From positions 1 to 25,795 of IMG/VR virus record IMGVR_UViG_3300042907_000375: a stretch of DNA of 25,795 nucleotides. One strand, written 5' to 3'. This DNA comes from a virus. Shown here piece after piece: positions 15,595 through 22,655 of the stretch. Under the pieces are notes generated by a model. The model was given only the letters and a program-made list of their open reading frames with translations, did no database searches and had not been told where the DNA came from. A program made the translations under genes and the position numbers. Position 1 is the first letter of the stretch. Each line of letters begins with the position of its first letter.

Positions 15595-15827
15595 TATTTC
15601 ATCTTTCTCCATTGAATACCAAAACATAGTTCTTGCATCTTGCGATGAAACCAGTTTGGTTCATTGCCTTCGATAGGAACAAAAACTACTGATCCTGGGC
15701 CCTTCTTATCTGCATCACCAAAGAGATAGCAGTGCCAATCAGACCGTTTCGGCATAGAGCTAACAGTGAAATAAACACTGTTAGCTTCAACGGTATATTC
15801 AGAAGGTTTATAACTATGACCAACCAT
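15594..15827 (-). CDS. Small hypothetical protein of the replication operon
   Basis: This 77-residue protein is not recognised. It looks beta-rich: YTVEANSVYFTVSSM, SDWHCYLFGD and GSVVFVPIEGNEPNWFHRKM, with a Trp-rich basic C-terminus (FGIQWRKMK). There is no signal peptide, membrane segment or clear metal motif. TAATG overlaps at both ends tie it to the DsbA-like gene before and the helical gene after. The even spacing argues for a genuine gene expressed with gp45 and gp44. Confidence 0.65.
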   Translation of the reverse strand: MVGHSYKPSEYTVEANSVYFTVSSMPKRSDWHCYLFGDADKKGPGSVVFVPIEGNEPNWFHRKMQELCFGIQWRKMK

Positions 15828-16111
15828 TACTTCATCACAGCGTCATAGAATTCTTCAAACTGACGGTTCTCTTCCTGCTCTTCAGAATAGTTAGACTTGT
15901 AATAGACCTTGGCCATACGGCGAATGATCTTCTTATCCACACCAGTCTTGTCAAAAGCTTCGCTAAGAGCTTCCTTTTGGAAGTCCCTTTCTGCTGCTGC
16001 TCTGGTCATGCTATCATTCATTTGATGAATGGCATTCTTCAAGTCTGTCTTCTGAACTTCAGTGAGTGAATTGATACTCACGAAAGGCTTATTGTGCCCG
16101 ATACCAGCCAT
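15827..16111 (-). CDS. dsbA: DsbA-like late-transcription dsDNA-binding protein
   Basis: The 94-residue helical protein resembles T4 DsbA, a dsDNA-binding protein that acts near late promoters. TGVDKKIIRRMAKVYYKSNY and FEEFYDAVMK align with T4 LGVDGKMFNRLLALYHKDNR and VELYDTVF. It has a distinctive N-terminus, MAGIGHNKPF, of a kind I know from many alphaproteobacterial proteins. A longer frame begins at 16282, but that extension lies inside gene 45. The ATG at 16111 begins 1 nt past the gp45 stop, with GGAG 10 nt upstream. In T4 dsbA is elsewhere; here it follows gene 45, whose product is also needed for late transcription. Confidence 0.75.
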   Translation of the reverse strand: MAGIGHNKPFVSINSLTEVQKTDLKNAIHQMNDSMTRAAAERDFQKEALSEAFDKTGVDKKIIRRMAKVYYKSNYSEEQEENRQFEEFYDAVMK

Positions 16112-16112
16112 A

Positions 16113-16778
16113 TTACTTTGTCTCCAATGCGATGAAATACTTGATCTTGTTCTTAAAGACTCCGCTTGTTGCAACAAACTTGGCAAATGCACCAAGCTGG
16201 ATTTCAACATCATAATCGCCAGGAACAAGCTTGATGTTATCAACCTTAAACGATGCAACGAAATCTTCGCCAGTGTAATCATTCAGCTTGAATGAAGCTG
16301 AATTGGAAGTGTCGTTTGCCTTTTCATGGGTCTGTAAACGAATTTCGCCATTCTTACCAACAACCGAAAGATGAGTGAGGCTGTTCATGGCGGCCAAACG
16401 AAGGAGCTTGGACAGAATAGCATTCGTGAGAGTGAAGCTAACATCAGTCTGCTTCAGCTTCAATTCCTTATCAGGCGGAGACACGATAAGATTTGGCGAA
16501 CATGAGTAATAATTGAAAGCGATATCGCCATCATTCATCATGACGGAATTATCACTGAAAGAAAGATCGGGATTTCCTAGAGTTGACACATTACCAAGGA
16601 ACTGGTTTAGGTCATAGATGCCGAACTGAGAAGGAATAGTATCTTCAAATTCAGCTTCAACAAGAATAGACTTCTCGGGAGAGATAGTCTTCTGGATATT
16701 GCCTTTCTGTAAGACAAGACCAGAATTGATTGCAGAAAAGTTCTTCAAAACACCAAGAGTGTTGTCACTAAGTTTCAT
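16113..16778 (-). CDS. 45: DNA polymerase sliding clamp gp45
   Basis: This 221-residue protein forms the trimeric ring that holds the phage polymerase on DNA and, in T4, activates late transcription with gp33 and gp55. MKLSDNTLGVLKNFSAINSG matches the T4 start (MKLSKDTTALLKNFATINSG). FGIYDLNQFLG matches VAIYDLNGFLG, and the end YFIALETK matches YVVALEAD. Length is close to T4 (228). The ATG at 16778 has GGAG 8 nt upstream, and a good sigma-type promoter lies about 35 nt before it. It heads the replication operon gp45, dsbA-like, two small genes, 44, 62, regA. Confidence 0.95.
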   Translation of the reverse strand: MKLSDNTLGVLKNFSAINSGLVLQKGNIQKTISPEKSILVEAEFEDTIPSQFGIYDLNQFLGNVSTLGNPDLSFSDNSVMMNDGDIAFNYYSCSPNLIVSPPDKELKLKQTDVSFTLTNAILSKLLRLAAMNSLTHLSVVGKNGEIRLQTHEKANDTSNSASFKLNDYTGEDFVASFKVDNIKLVPGDYDVEIQLGAFAKFVATSGVFKNKIKYFIALETK

Positions 16779-16801
16779 AATATAATCTCCAATAATTTAG
16801 T

Positions 16802-17452
16802 TTAGGCGGCTAGTATAGCAGGCTTTTGTGGGCCTGTAAAGACTTTTAGCATGTGACCGATATCAGCTTCAAGCATGGAAATGCTTCCATTATTATCAAG
16901 CTGATAATCCATAATCTGGCCTGCCCATGCCCATTCCGAATAGTGGACTTTGTGATGATCTACCATTCTATCTTGAGCAATAGAATCATTTGCGTTTGCT
17001 TTCACTGCTTCATCATACCAAACGGGATCTGCACCACGGCAAACACGAACGGCGAAGCCGCCCTTTGACCGCATCCATTCGATCTCATTTGGAAAACGAA
17101 CATCGGCAATAACTACGTTCTTGTACATTTCCATCTTACGTTCAAGCGCATAGACCCAAACGTCTTTGTGGAATACATCACGACCAGCTTCGGTACCCAT
17201 CAACTGTAGAGCAAGACGAGGAGAGAAATCATAGCCAAACTTGTTTGACCACCACTCGTCCTTAGTTTCGCGGAAATTACGGCTCTCATCCGTATCACCC
17301 TCAAGAAGAGACCGCTGCCATCCGAAGATGGCAGCAGTTGCGTCCTTGACAGCATCGGCGAATGATAGCTTTACGAAGCCATGCTTCTCAACCAGGATAT
17401 CAGCAGCAGTGCCTTTACCTGATCCGATAAAACCAATAACGCCTATGATCAT
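16802..17452 (-). CDS. 1: Deoxynucleoside monophosphate kinase (T4 gp1-like)
   Basis: This 216-residue P-loop kinase is expected to phosphorylate dNMPs to dNDPs for phage DNA synthesis. The P-loop is GFIGSGKGTAADIL (about 7-20). A mid-protein RLALQLMGTEAGRDVFHKDV and the VVIADVRFPNEIEWM block match the order in T4 gp1 (RRLMQALGTD; YIVPDTRQDHE). LRVCRG-like VRVCRG is the likely nucleotide-contacting Arg. A longer frame to 17545 overlaps the previous gene. The ATG at 17452 overlaps its stop (TAATG) and has AGGA 8 nt upstream, so it is chosen. Which bases are accepted cannot be read from the sequence. Confidence 0.87.
   Translation of the reverse strand: MIIGVIGFIGSGKGTAADILVEKHGFVKLSFADAVKDATAAIFGWQRSLLEGDTDESRNFRETKDEWWSNKFGYDFSPRLALQLMGTEAGRDVFHKDVWVYALERKMEMYKNVVIADVRFPNEIEWMRSKGGFAVRVCRGADPVWYDEAVKANANDSIAQDRMVDHHKVHYSEWAWAGQIMDYQLDNNGSISMLEADIGHMLKVFTGPQKPAILAA
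16812..16840 (-). promoter_or_regulatory. Promoter of the gp45 operon
   Basis: TTTACA (16840-16835), 17-nt spacer, TATACT (16817-16812), lying in the 3' end of the dNMP kinase gene and 33 nt before the gp45 ATG. One mismatch to consensus in each box. Confidence 0.65.
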
Positions 17453-18348
17453 TATAGATTTCCTGTAAGCTCTGCGATCTTTGGCATGTTGCCAGAGAAA
17501 GCATATGTTCCCATATGTGTGGTTCTCATCCAAGGGCATAACCAAATCGAACCGCCAATCTTTCTCCAGTACTGACAGAACATGTAGTCTTCGGAAAGAT
17601 AACGATGAGAAGAGTTGACTTCCTTGTCAAGTAGTTCTTTTGCTAGAGCTTCAACATTCTCACCTCGCGCGGCAGCTTCCATCATGTCATGCACCTTATC
17701 GAAAGGTTCACCACGATCAATCACGGTGTCAAAGTATGCATGAATGTAGCGAGTGCCGTCGAAATGGGCCTGACCAACGTGGTCTGGCTTGTATGTGAGA
17801 GTTGGATAAGCTTCCTTAAACTTATCAAATACCTGACGCTTAACTAGCATGTAGCCAGTACCAATTTCCATAACCTCAAGAGGTTCTGTTACGCGGAAAG
17901 ACTTTGTGCCAGGAACTGGATTGAAAACATAGTCACCAGTTAGAGTATCAAGTTCACCAGCATTCATTGTAGGATTCTTTGTGAGTGCTAGTGCGATATT
18001 GCGCCAGTTGATTGACTTCTTGGGATATGGTGCACCAATAACGTCCTTATCAAGGGCGATTAATGCAAGAACATCTTGAGGATCAAAACAGATATCCGAG
18101 TCAATGAAGAGAAGATGGGTAAAATCAGAACGCAAGAATTCATCTACGAGATAGTTTCTTGCGCGAGTAATTAGGGATTCATTGAATAGAAAAGAGAAGC
18201 GAACATCAATGCCGTACTGTACACACATGCCTTGTAAATCAAGAGATGCCTTCGAATACATTCCGTGACACTGACCGCCATACATTGGCGTAGCTACGAA
18301 TAGCTTACACTTTCTTAAATCTTCAACTTTGACCTGTAATTGCATCAT
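17452..18348 (-). CDS. GT-A glycosyltransferase-like protein (ATPMYGG type)
   Basis: This 298-residue protein is of a kind common in T4-like marine phages. CKLFVATPMYGGQCHGMYSK opens it. NESLITRARNYLVDEFLRSD and THLLFIDSDICFDPQDVLAL follow, with an IDSD metal motif as in GT-A transferases. GAPYPKKSINW then comes, and a C-terminal LCPWMRTTHMGTYAF holds a late His. Sugar donor and acceptor are unknown. It stands apart from the main glycan module, next to nucleotide metabolism, so modification of phage DNA or a virion protein is possible. The ATG at 18348 has GGAG 6 nt upstream. A terminator and TATATAC motif precede it. Confidence 0.78.
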   Translation of the reverse strand: MMQLQVKVEDLRKCKLFVATPMYGGQCHGMYSKASLDLQGMCVQYGIDVRFSFLFNESLITRARNYLVDEFLRSDFTHLLFIDSDICFDPQDVLALIALDKDVIGAPYPKKSINWRNIALALTKNPTMNAGELDTLTGDYVFNPVPGTKSFRVTEPLEVMEIGTGYMLVKRQVFDKFKEAYPTLTYKPDHVGQAHFDGTRYIHAYFDTVIDRGEPFDKVHDMMEAAARGENVEALAKELLDKEVNSSHRYLSEDYMFCQYWRKIGGSIWLCPWMRTTHMGTYAFSGNMPKIAELTGNL

Positions 18349-18363
18349 TTAAAACTCCATAAT

Positions 18364-18403
18364 AAAAAAAGAGGGAAGAACACCAGTATATAGTATTCTT
18401 CCC
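18364..18403 (-). terminator. Rho-independent terminator after the winged-helix gene
   Basis: GGGAAGAA (18403-18396) pairs with TTCTTCCC (18380-18373) around a 15-nt loop, followed by TC and seven T residues (18370-18364). It starts 16 nt past the stop of the 70-residue gene. Confidence 0.9.
18386..18392 (-). promoter_or_regulatory. TATATAC motif in terminator loop, candidate late promoter
   Basis: Minus-strand TATATAC in the terminator loop ends 37 nt before the ATG of the glycosyltransferase-like gene. It shares CTATATACT with the pstS terminator loop (8876-8884). Late promoter by analogy only. Confidence 0.4.
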
Positions 18404-18418
18404 ACTTGATTTTGTTAA

Positions 18419-18631
18419 TTAGGCAGCGAAACGATAAAACATCTTGCGCTTGCCGTTGACCTTGCGATAGTTGCTGTAAATCGTATGGCCTTCCATAGTG
18501 CGAAGGTCGTATACGCGCTTACTAACGCTAGACTTAGGAACTCCAGCCAGACGAGCAATCTGAGCAACAGTGATACCTGCGCCCTTTGTGTTCTGACGGA
18601 GTACCTTGGCAATCTTACGAATCTGAGACAT
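18419..18631 (-). CDS. Small winged-helix DNA-binding regulator
   Basis: This 70-residue basic protein has a helix-turn-helix in AGITVAQIARLAGVPKSSVS (about 18-37), then KRVYDLRTMEGHTIYSNYRK and NGKRKMFYRFAA, the strands of a wing. The start at 18631 has GGAG 6 nt upstream. It has its own consensus promoter and its own terminator, making a one-gene transcript, which suggests strong early expression. An 11-bp-arm inverted repeat lies over its predicted transcription start and is a natural autoregulatory operator. Target genes are unknown; DNA binding is well supported by the motif. Confidence 0.85.
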   Translation of the reverse strand: MSQIRKIAKVLRQNTKGAGITVAQIARLAGVPKSSVSKRVYDLRTMEGHTIYSNYRKVNGKRKMFYRFAA

Positions 18632-18674
18632 TCACTTCTCCATAATATTATTAGACTGACTTTGGTGAGAGAGA

Positions 18675-18709
18675 CAGGCAATACGAGCAGTCTTTTACCG
18701 TATTGCCTG
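18675..18709. promoter_or_regulatory. Inverted repeat over the start of the winged-helix transcript, candidate operator
   Basis: CAGGCAATACG and CGTATTGCCTG form perfect 11-bp arms 13 bp apart. The predicted start (about 18704) falls inside one arm, so the full hairpin would not be in the RNA, and no T run follows. This favours a DNA operator over a terminator. Confidence 0.6.
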
Positions 18710-18710
18710 G

Positions 18711-18739
18711 ATTATATACTAGATTTGATCTAGTGTCAA
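18711..18739 (-). promoter_or_regulatory. Consensus sigma-70-type promoter of the winged-helix gene
   Basis: Perfect TTGACA (18739-18734), 17-nt spacer, perfect TATAAT (18716-18711). The spacer itself contains the inverted repeat CTAGATCAAATCTAG (18733-18719). The -35 box is 8 nt past the stop of the CobS-like gene. Confidence 0.88.
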
Positions 18740-18746
18740 CTTGTTT

Positions 18747-19973
18747 TTAGAGGGCAACCTCTTCATTGTCAACAATCTTGGTGATTGTTTCATCTTCAGC
18801 CGGCTTCGGGTTGATAGTTTCGTCAAGCTTCATGTAGAGGTCCATAAAGCCGTTCTTAGTATCAACATCAAAGCGGTTCAGACAGAGCTTGATTGCCTTC
18901 TCACGATCCTGACCGAAGATGACAAAGGCTTCGCAAATGTGAACCAGACGGCGGGTCGAGATGATATCGGAGACCGCACCATCGTAGAACGCCTTACGGA
19001 TCATGTCGGCCCAGTTGACCAGCTTGTTAGCAAAGTCCTTGTCTTCAATGCCAGAAGCACCGAGAACATTGTTCAGGATCTTGGCTTCGGTCTTGAGCGG
19101 CGGATATTCCTGCTCAAACGTGATAGAGAAACGTTCAAGGAAAGCTTCGTTCATCACGTTAGTACCGATGAAGCGACCGTCATCAGAACCCTTACCCTTA
19201 GTGTTAGCCGTAGCAAGGATGTTGAAGCCAGGAGCCGGAGTCACCACGCGGTTGATCTTCTTGAGATAGATCGGCTTACCTTCAAGCACAGGCTGAAGAC
19301 ACATAAGCTTGGCATCGCCAAGGTCGACTTCATCAAGCAGAAGAATTGCGCCACGTTCCATGGCAACAATAACAGGGCCGTTCTGCCAGACAGTCTTACC
19401 GTCAACCAGTCGGAAACCACCGATCAGGTCATCTTCATCAGTTTCCTTAGTGATGTTAGCACGAACAAGCTCACGATTTTCCTGAGCCGCAATCTGCTCA
19501 ATCATCATGGTCTTACCGTTACCAGAGAGACCAGTCACATAAGTCGGATAAAACTTACCAGACTTGATGATCATACGAACATCATTGAAGTGACCGAACG
19601 GCACGTAACCCTTAGCCTTAGTCGGCACAAGGTCAATGCCCTGATTTACAGCGGCATGAAGCGGGATAACCGCAGCGGCGGCCATCTGCATTTGAGCAGC
19701 GTTAGATGCCTCGTCAAGCTGAACCACGGGAACCGCCGAGGCGATATCAGCCGTCTTCCGCTTAGACTTGGGAGCCACAGCCGTGGCACCGTCAGTCAAA
19801 GAATACTGACCGCGACCAACGCGGCGAGTATCATCCTTGGTCAGCCACACAGGCCGCTTTAGATTATACTTGTCACAAATATGAAGGATTTCCTGACGGG
19901 TGATGACAGAGATATCACCATATTCCTTAGCAACAGCGTTAAGGAAGGCATTCCGATCAAGCGACTTAGACAT
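18747..19973 (-). CDS. cobS: CobS-like MoxR-type AAA+ ATPase
   Basis: This 408-residue ATPase resembles the CobS subunit of aerobic cobaltochelatase, found in many T4-like cyanophages. The N-terminal 70 residues look like a small helical domain, followed by a linker (PKSKRKTADIASA). The AAA+ core has Walker A GLSGNGKT (148-155), Walker B LLLDEVD (211-217), sensor 1 ATAN (254-257) and arginine finger FLERF (Arg281). The next gene upstream encodes a VWA protein, the standard MoxR/CobS partner. The chelatase subunit CobN is not seen, so cobalt insertion is uncertain and a remodelling chaperone is as likely. An in-frame TTG at 19991 is rejected for the ATG at 19973, which has AAGGA 6 nt upstream. 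It looks more GC-rich than the glycan genes. Confidence 0.88.
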   Translation of the reverse strand: MSKSLDRNAFLNAVAKEYGDISVITRQEILHICDKYNLKRPVWLTKDDTRRVGRGQYSLTDGATAVAPKSKRKTADIASAVPVVQLDEASNAAQMQMAAAAVIPLHAAVNQGIDLVPTKAKGYVPFGHFNDVRMIIKSGKFYPTYVTGLSGNGKTMMIEQIAAQENRELVRANITKETDEDDLIGGFRLVDGKTVWQNGPVIVAMERGAILLLDEVDLGDAKLMCLQPVLEGKPIYLKKINRVVTPAPGFNILATANTKGKGSDDGRFIGTNVMNEAFLERFSITFEQEYPPLKTEAKILNNVLGASGIEDKDFANKLVNWADMIRKAFYDGAVSDIISTRRLVHICEAFVIFGQDREKAIKLCLNRFDVDTKNGFMDLYMKLDETINPKPAEDETITKIVDNEEVAL

Positions 19974-20002
19974 TTTGTTTCCTTGTTTCAATTTATGGTA
20001 GG

Positions 20003-20031
20003 ATTATAAACTATATTGAGTGGAATGTCAA
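20003..20031 (-). promoter_or_regulatory. Consensus sigma-70-type promoter of the CobS-like gene
   Basis: Perfect TTGACA (20031-20026), 17-nt spacer, perfect TATAAT (20008-20003). The -35 box includes the TGA stop of the VWA gene, and the ATG lies 29 nt past the -10 box. Confidence 0.88.
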
Positions 20032-22286
20032 GCAGCAATCCGCTTGACAAACCGTGAGAGTAGAACTCGGGAAACCGACTTCTTTTCGGAAAACTTGATG
20101 AATTCCTTTGCAATCTTGTTATTGGTCATTGACGAATTAACGTCAAGATTGCCAACGGTAACATCAAGCTTTTTAGCGTCAAGGATATAATATTCATCAT
20201 ATCCCGCAGAGGTCACACCAAAGAACCCACTGGAAGTCCAGTCTTCCTTAGACTTATCATAAACTTTTCCATACTGGCCGTTAAACTGTTCGTAGTTCCG
20301 CTTAAAGCCATCGGAAGAAATGAAGAAGCCAAGAAGATTGCCACCAACACGATCCTTAAGGACATTCAGAAGCATTGGAGTCATTACCTTATTGTAGTTG
20401 TAAGGCTGCTGAGATGACCAATAGGCAGAACGGTCAACCGTGGCCTTATCAATACGAATATCATAAGACTTTTTAGTGATTTCATCCTGAAGAATGAAAC
20501 GCTTCTTTTTGATGCCGTAAGTGTTAACCTTGTGAACCTGACCGATAGGATCAGAAGCACCGTCAGTCAGGAAGATTGTGTTAACAATCTGAACCTTTGA
20601 ACGAGCCTTGAACTTATTAACAATCAGGTCAGCGGTACCAATGCACTCATTGAGAGGAGTGGACATTAGACTATCGCAGCTAAGACTTCCGCCGCAACCC
20701 ATAACGTAGAGGGCGAACATTGCGTCATTAAACTCGGCCGTGTTCATGCGGGATGAAAGCAGATTACGAGCAATGAAACTGTCAAAATCAAGCTCACCTT
20801 CACGGTCAGTAAACAGACGATCATTACCGACCCGACCCTTATCGTAGTCCCAAGAAAGGGTCGAACGGAACGAATAGACCTCGAAAGGAATCTGAACCTG
20901 CTTACAGAACATGGTCAGCGAAATAAGCTGCTTTACAGTCTTTTGCAGATGACTATTCATAGAACCAGACCAGTCAATGAACATGACGAAGCCGTGGTTC
21001 TTACCAGAGGCCACCGTAGTAATACGGCGGAACAGGTCGTCATTGTACTTATAAGAATGAAGCTTATTAGTATCAATCACGCCAGTCTTTGCAATGCTGG
21101 TGCGCGAATATTCATCAGCCGACTTACGCATTTCAAATTCCTTCACCATGAAGGAGATTGAAGCCTTTTCAGCCGTCTTGAACTTTTGCAGATCAGCACG
21201 AACAACCGAAAGCCATTCCTGATTCCAGTAATTGCCGAGACATGACCGCTGGTCAGCAAGAACAAGCTTGTAATCGTTAACAACCTTGTCATAGTTGATC
21301 GGGCGAGGAATCTTCACGTAGATATATTCCTCGTCAGAGTCCAAGATCAGGTCATTCTGGCGTTCCTGCCAAGCCTTTTCAGTCTCGGACTCGGGAACAT
21401 CATTCTTATCCTGAGAACCCATATCGATAGGATCCTTAGACTTTTCTTCAGAGGTCTTTTCATCTTCGCCGTCAGATGACTGGCCGTCATCATCAGTATC
21501 GCCTTCTTCCTCGTCTTCCGAGTCTTCATCATCTTCCGACTTGTTAGAAGACTTGCCAGAGGTCTCTTCGCCCTCTTCATCCTCGTCTTCGTCATAGTCA
21601 TCCGAATCTTCATACTCATCGCCGTCTTCGGACTCTTCATAGCGGAAATCATCACCCTTTTCAGTCTCGGGAGTGTCCTGCATATGTTCCTTGGACCAAC
21701 GGAAGATTTCTTCGGTCAGCTTCAAGACTTCATCAAAAGTTTCAGCAGCTTCAACCTTAGCAAGCATCGCCTTTTCTTCAGGCGTAAACTTGATGCCGAG
21801 CATTGCACCGCCCTTGAAATAGATATTCAAGCGGTCGATAAAGATCATTGAGTTAATATCCTTGGTCTTAGTACCAAAGAAATCCTTTTCGATAAGCTCC
21901 TGATAGCCCTTCACATAGTTGCGGCGGGCACCAGGGAAGCGGCGCTTTTGACGCTTATCAATTCGCGCGTCCTCGACCACATTGAGGAAGCCCTTGACCG
22001 CGCCCATTGCGCGATTAGAAGCCGTACCCATAACGCGGGTTGCAATGTCCTTGATTGCATCAAGCCAACCGTCAGGCGGAGTATCAAGAGCATGACCGAC
22101 CTCATGGACGACCAGCATGTCTCTCAGGTCGAGGGACATTTCGCGCCAGATAGGGAGCATTAGAACACGGCTCTTTACGTCAAACCAAGCGGTCTTGGCC
22201 TGAGCAGAGTGCCGAACAGTAATGTTTTCCGTAGCTAGTAGCTTAGCCAGATAGCTAGTAGAATTGTTATCGTGTGAAACTTCCAT
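20028..22286 (-). CDS. cobT: CobT-like VWA protein with HExxH motif
   Basis: This 752-residue protein has three parts. The N-terminal part carries HEVGHALDTP (61-70), a zinc-peptidase-like HExxH. Residues about 210-290 are a long acidic Asp/Glu/Ser run, typical of CobT and BchD-like subunits. The C-terminal part is a von Willebrand A domain with the MIDAS motif DWSGS (438-442) and FLTDGASDP (Asp575). The CobS-like AAA+ gene follows, so the two probably form an ATPase-VWA machine. Real CobT also has an acidic linker and VWA, but HExxH is not usual there, and whether it is an active protease is open. It has its own promoter. The ATG at 22286 has AGAGGA 4 nt upstream. No frame break is seen. Confidence 0.87.
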   Translation of the reverse strand: MEVSHDNNSTSYLAKLLATENITVRHSAQAKTAWFDVKSRVLMLPIWREMSLDLRDMLVVHEVGHALDTPPDGWLDAIKDIATRVMGTASNRAMGAVKGFLNVVEDARIDKRQKRRFPGARRNYVKGYQELIEKDFFGTKTKDINSMIFIDRLNIYFKGGAMLGIKFTPEEKAMLAKVEAAETFDEVLKLTEEIFRWSKEHMQDTPETEKGDDFRYEESEDGDEYEDSDDYDEDEDEEGEETSGKSSNKSEDDEDSEDEEEGDTDDDGQSSDGEDEKTSEEKSKDPIDMGSQDKNDVPESETEKAWQERQNDLILDSDEEYIYVKIPRPINYDKVVNDYKLVLADQRSCLGNYWNQEWLSVVRADLQKFKTAEKASISFMVKEFEMRKSADEYSRTSIAKTGVIDTNKLHSYKYNDDLFRRITTVASGKNHGFVMFIDWSGSMNSHLQKTVKQLISLTMFCKQVQIPFEVYSFRSTLSWDYDKGRVGNDRLFTDREGELDFDSFIARNLLSSRMNTAEFNDAMFALYVMGCGGSLSCDSLMSTPLNECIGTADLIVNKFKARSKVQIVNTIFLTDGASDPIGQVHKVNTYGIKKKRFILQDEITKKSYDIRIDKATVDRSAYWSSQQPYNYNKVMTPMLLNVLKDRVGGNLLGFFISSDGFKRNYEQFNGQYGKVYDKSKEDWTSSGFFGVTSAGYDEYYILDAKKLDVTVGNLDVNSSMTNNKIAKEFIKFSEKKSVSRVLLSRFVKRIAA

Positions 22287-22309
22287 AGCGTCCTCTTAAT
22301 TATGGACTT

Positions 22310-22338
22310 ATTTTAGACTGATTTGTTGGACAAGTCAA
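22310..22338 (-). promoter_or_regulatory. Promoter of the CobT-like gene
   Basis: TTGACT (22338-22333), 17-nt spacer, TAAAAT (22315-22310), 23 nt before the ATG. One mismatch per box. Confidence 0.78.
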
Positions 22339-22340
22339 TC

Positions 22341-22631
22341 TTATTCTACATTCTGAAAAACGTGTGGAGTTACGTCAAGGTAAACTTCAACCTTGGTTTG
22401 ATCAAGGATCTGATCTACAAGATTTTGTAACTCTGATATATCATCTTTAGAGATAGACATATCTTCATGTGACAACTGGTGAAAGTTGTCTTGGAACTCA
22501 ACTATCGCATGGGACAGGAGAGCGGCTTGCTTAGGGGAAAGGTACAGCGGTATCATCATATACAGGATATAGTGATTGCAACCCTGATTTACAATGTGAG
22601 AGAATGCAGGCCTGATATGCGCCTGGAACAT
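22341..22631 (-). CDS. Small hypothetical protein
   Basis: At most 96 residues, not recognised. The part from residue 25 (MMIPLYLSPKQAALLSHAIV) to DISELQNLVDQILDQTKVEV has the look of short helical phage proteins with an L-x-P-K-Q-A-x-x-L motif. The first 24 residues look less protein-like, and no Shine-Dalgarno precedes the ATG at 22631, so the real start may be the ATG at 22559 or 22556. It ends just before the promoter of the CobT-like gene and closes the gp46-led operon. Confidence 0.6.
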   Translation of the reverse strand: MFQAHIRPAFSHIVNQGCNHYILYMMIPLYLSPKQAALLSHAIVEFQDNFHQLSHEDMSISKDDISELQNLVDQILDQTKVEVYLDVTPHVFQNVE

Positions 22632-22655
22632 AGCTGAAAGGATTATTGAATGATA

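Noticed and set aside
15827-16111. GapR-type (DUF2312) chromatin protein suggested by the GIGHN start
   Set aside because: The rest of the protein matches T4 DsbA far better, and GIGHN occurs in many unrelated alphaproteobacterial proteins.
18741-19862. Long 373-codon plus-strand frame
   Set aside because: It lies antisense to the CobS-like ATPase, which has intact Walker and sensor motifs; the frame is a by-product of codon bias.
22570-22610. TTGTAA-17-TATATC upstream of the possible internal start of the 96-residue gene
   Set aside because: Two or more mismatches in the boxes and within a plausible coding frame; cannot be separated from chance.
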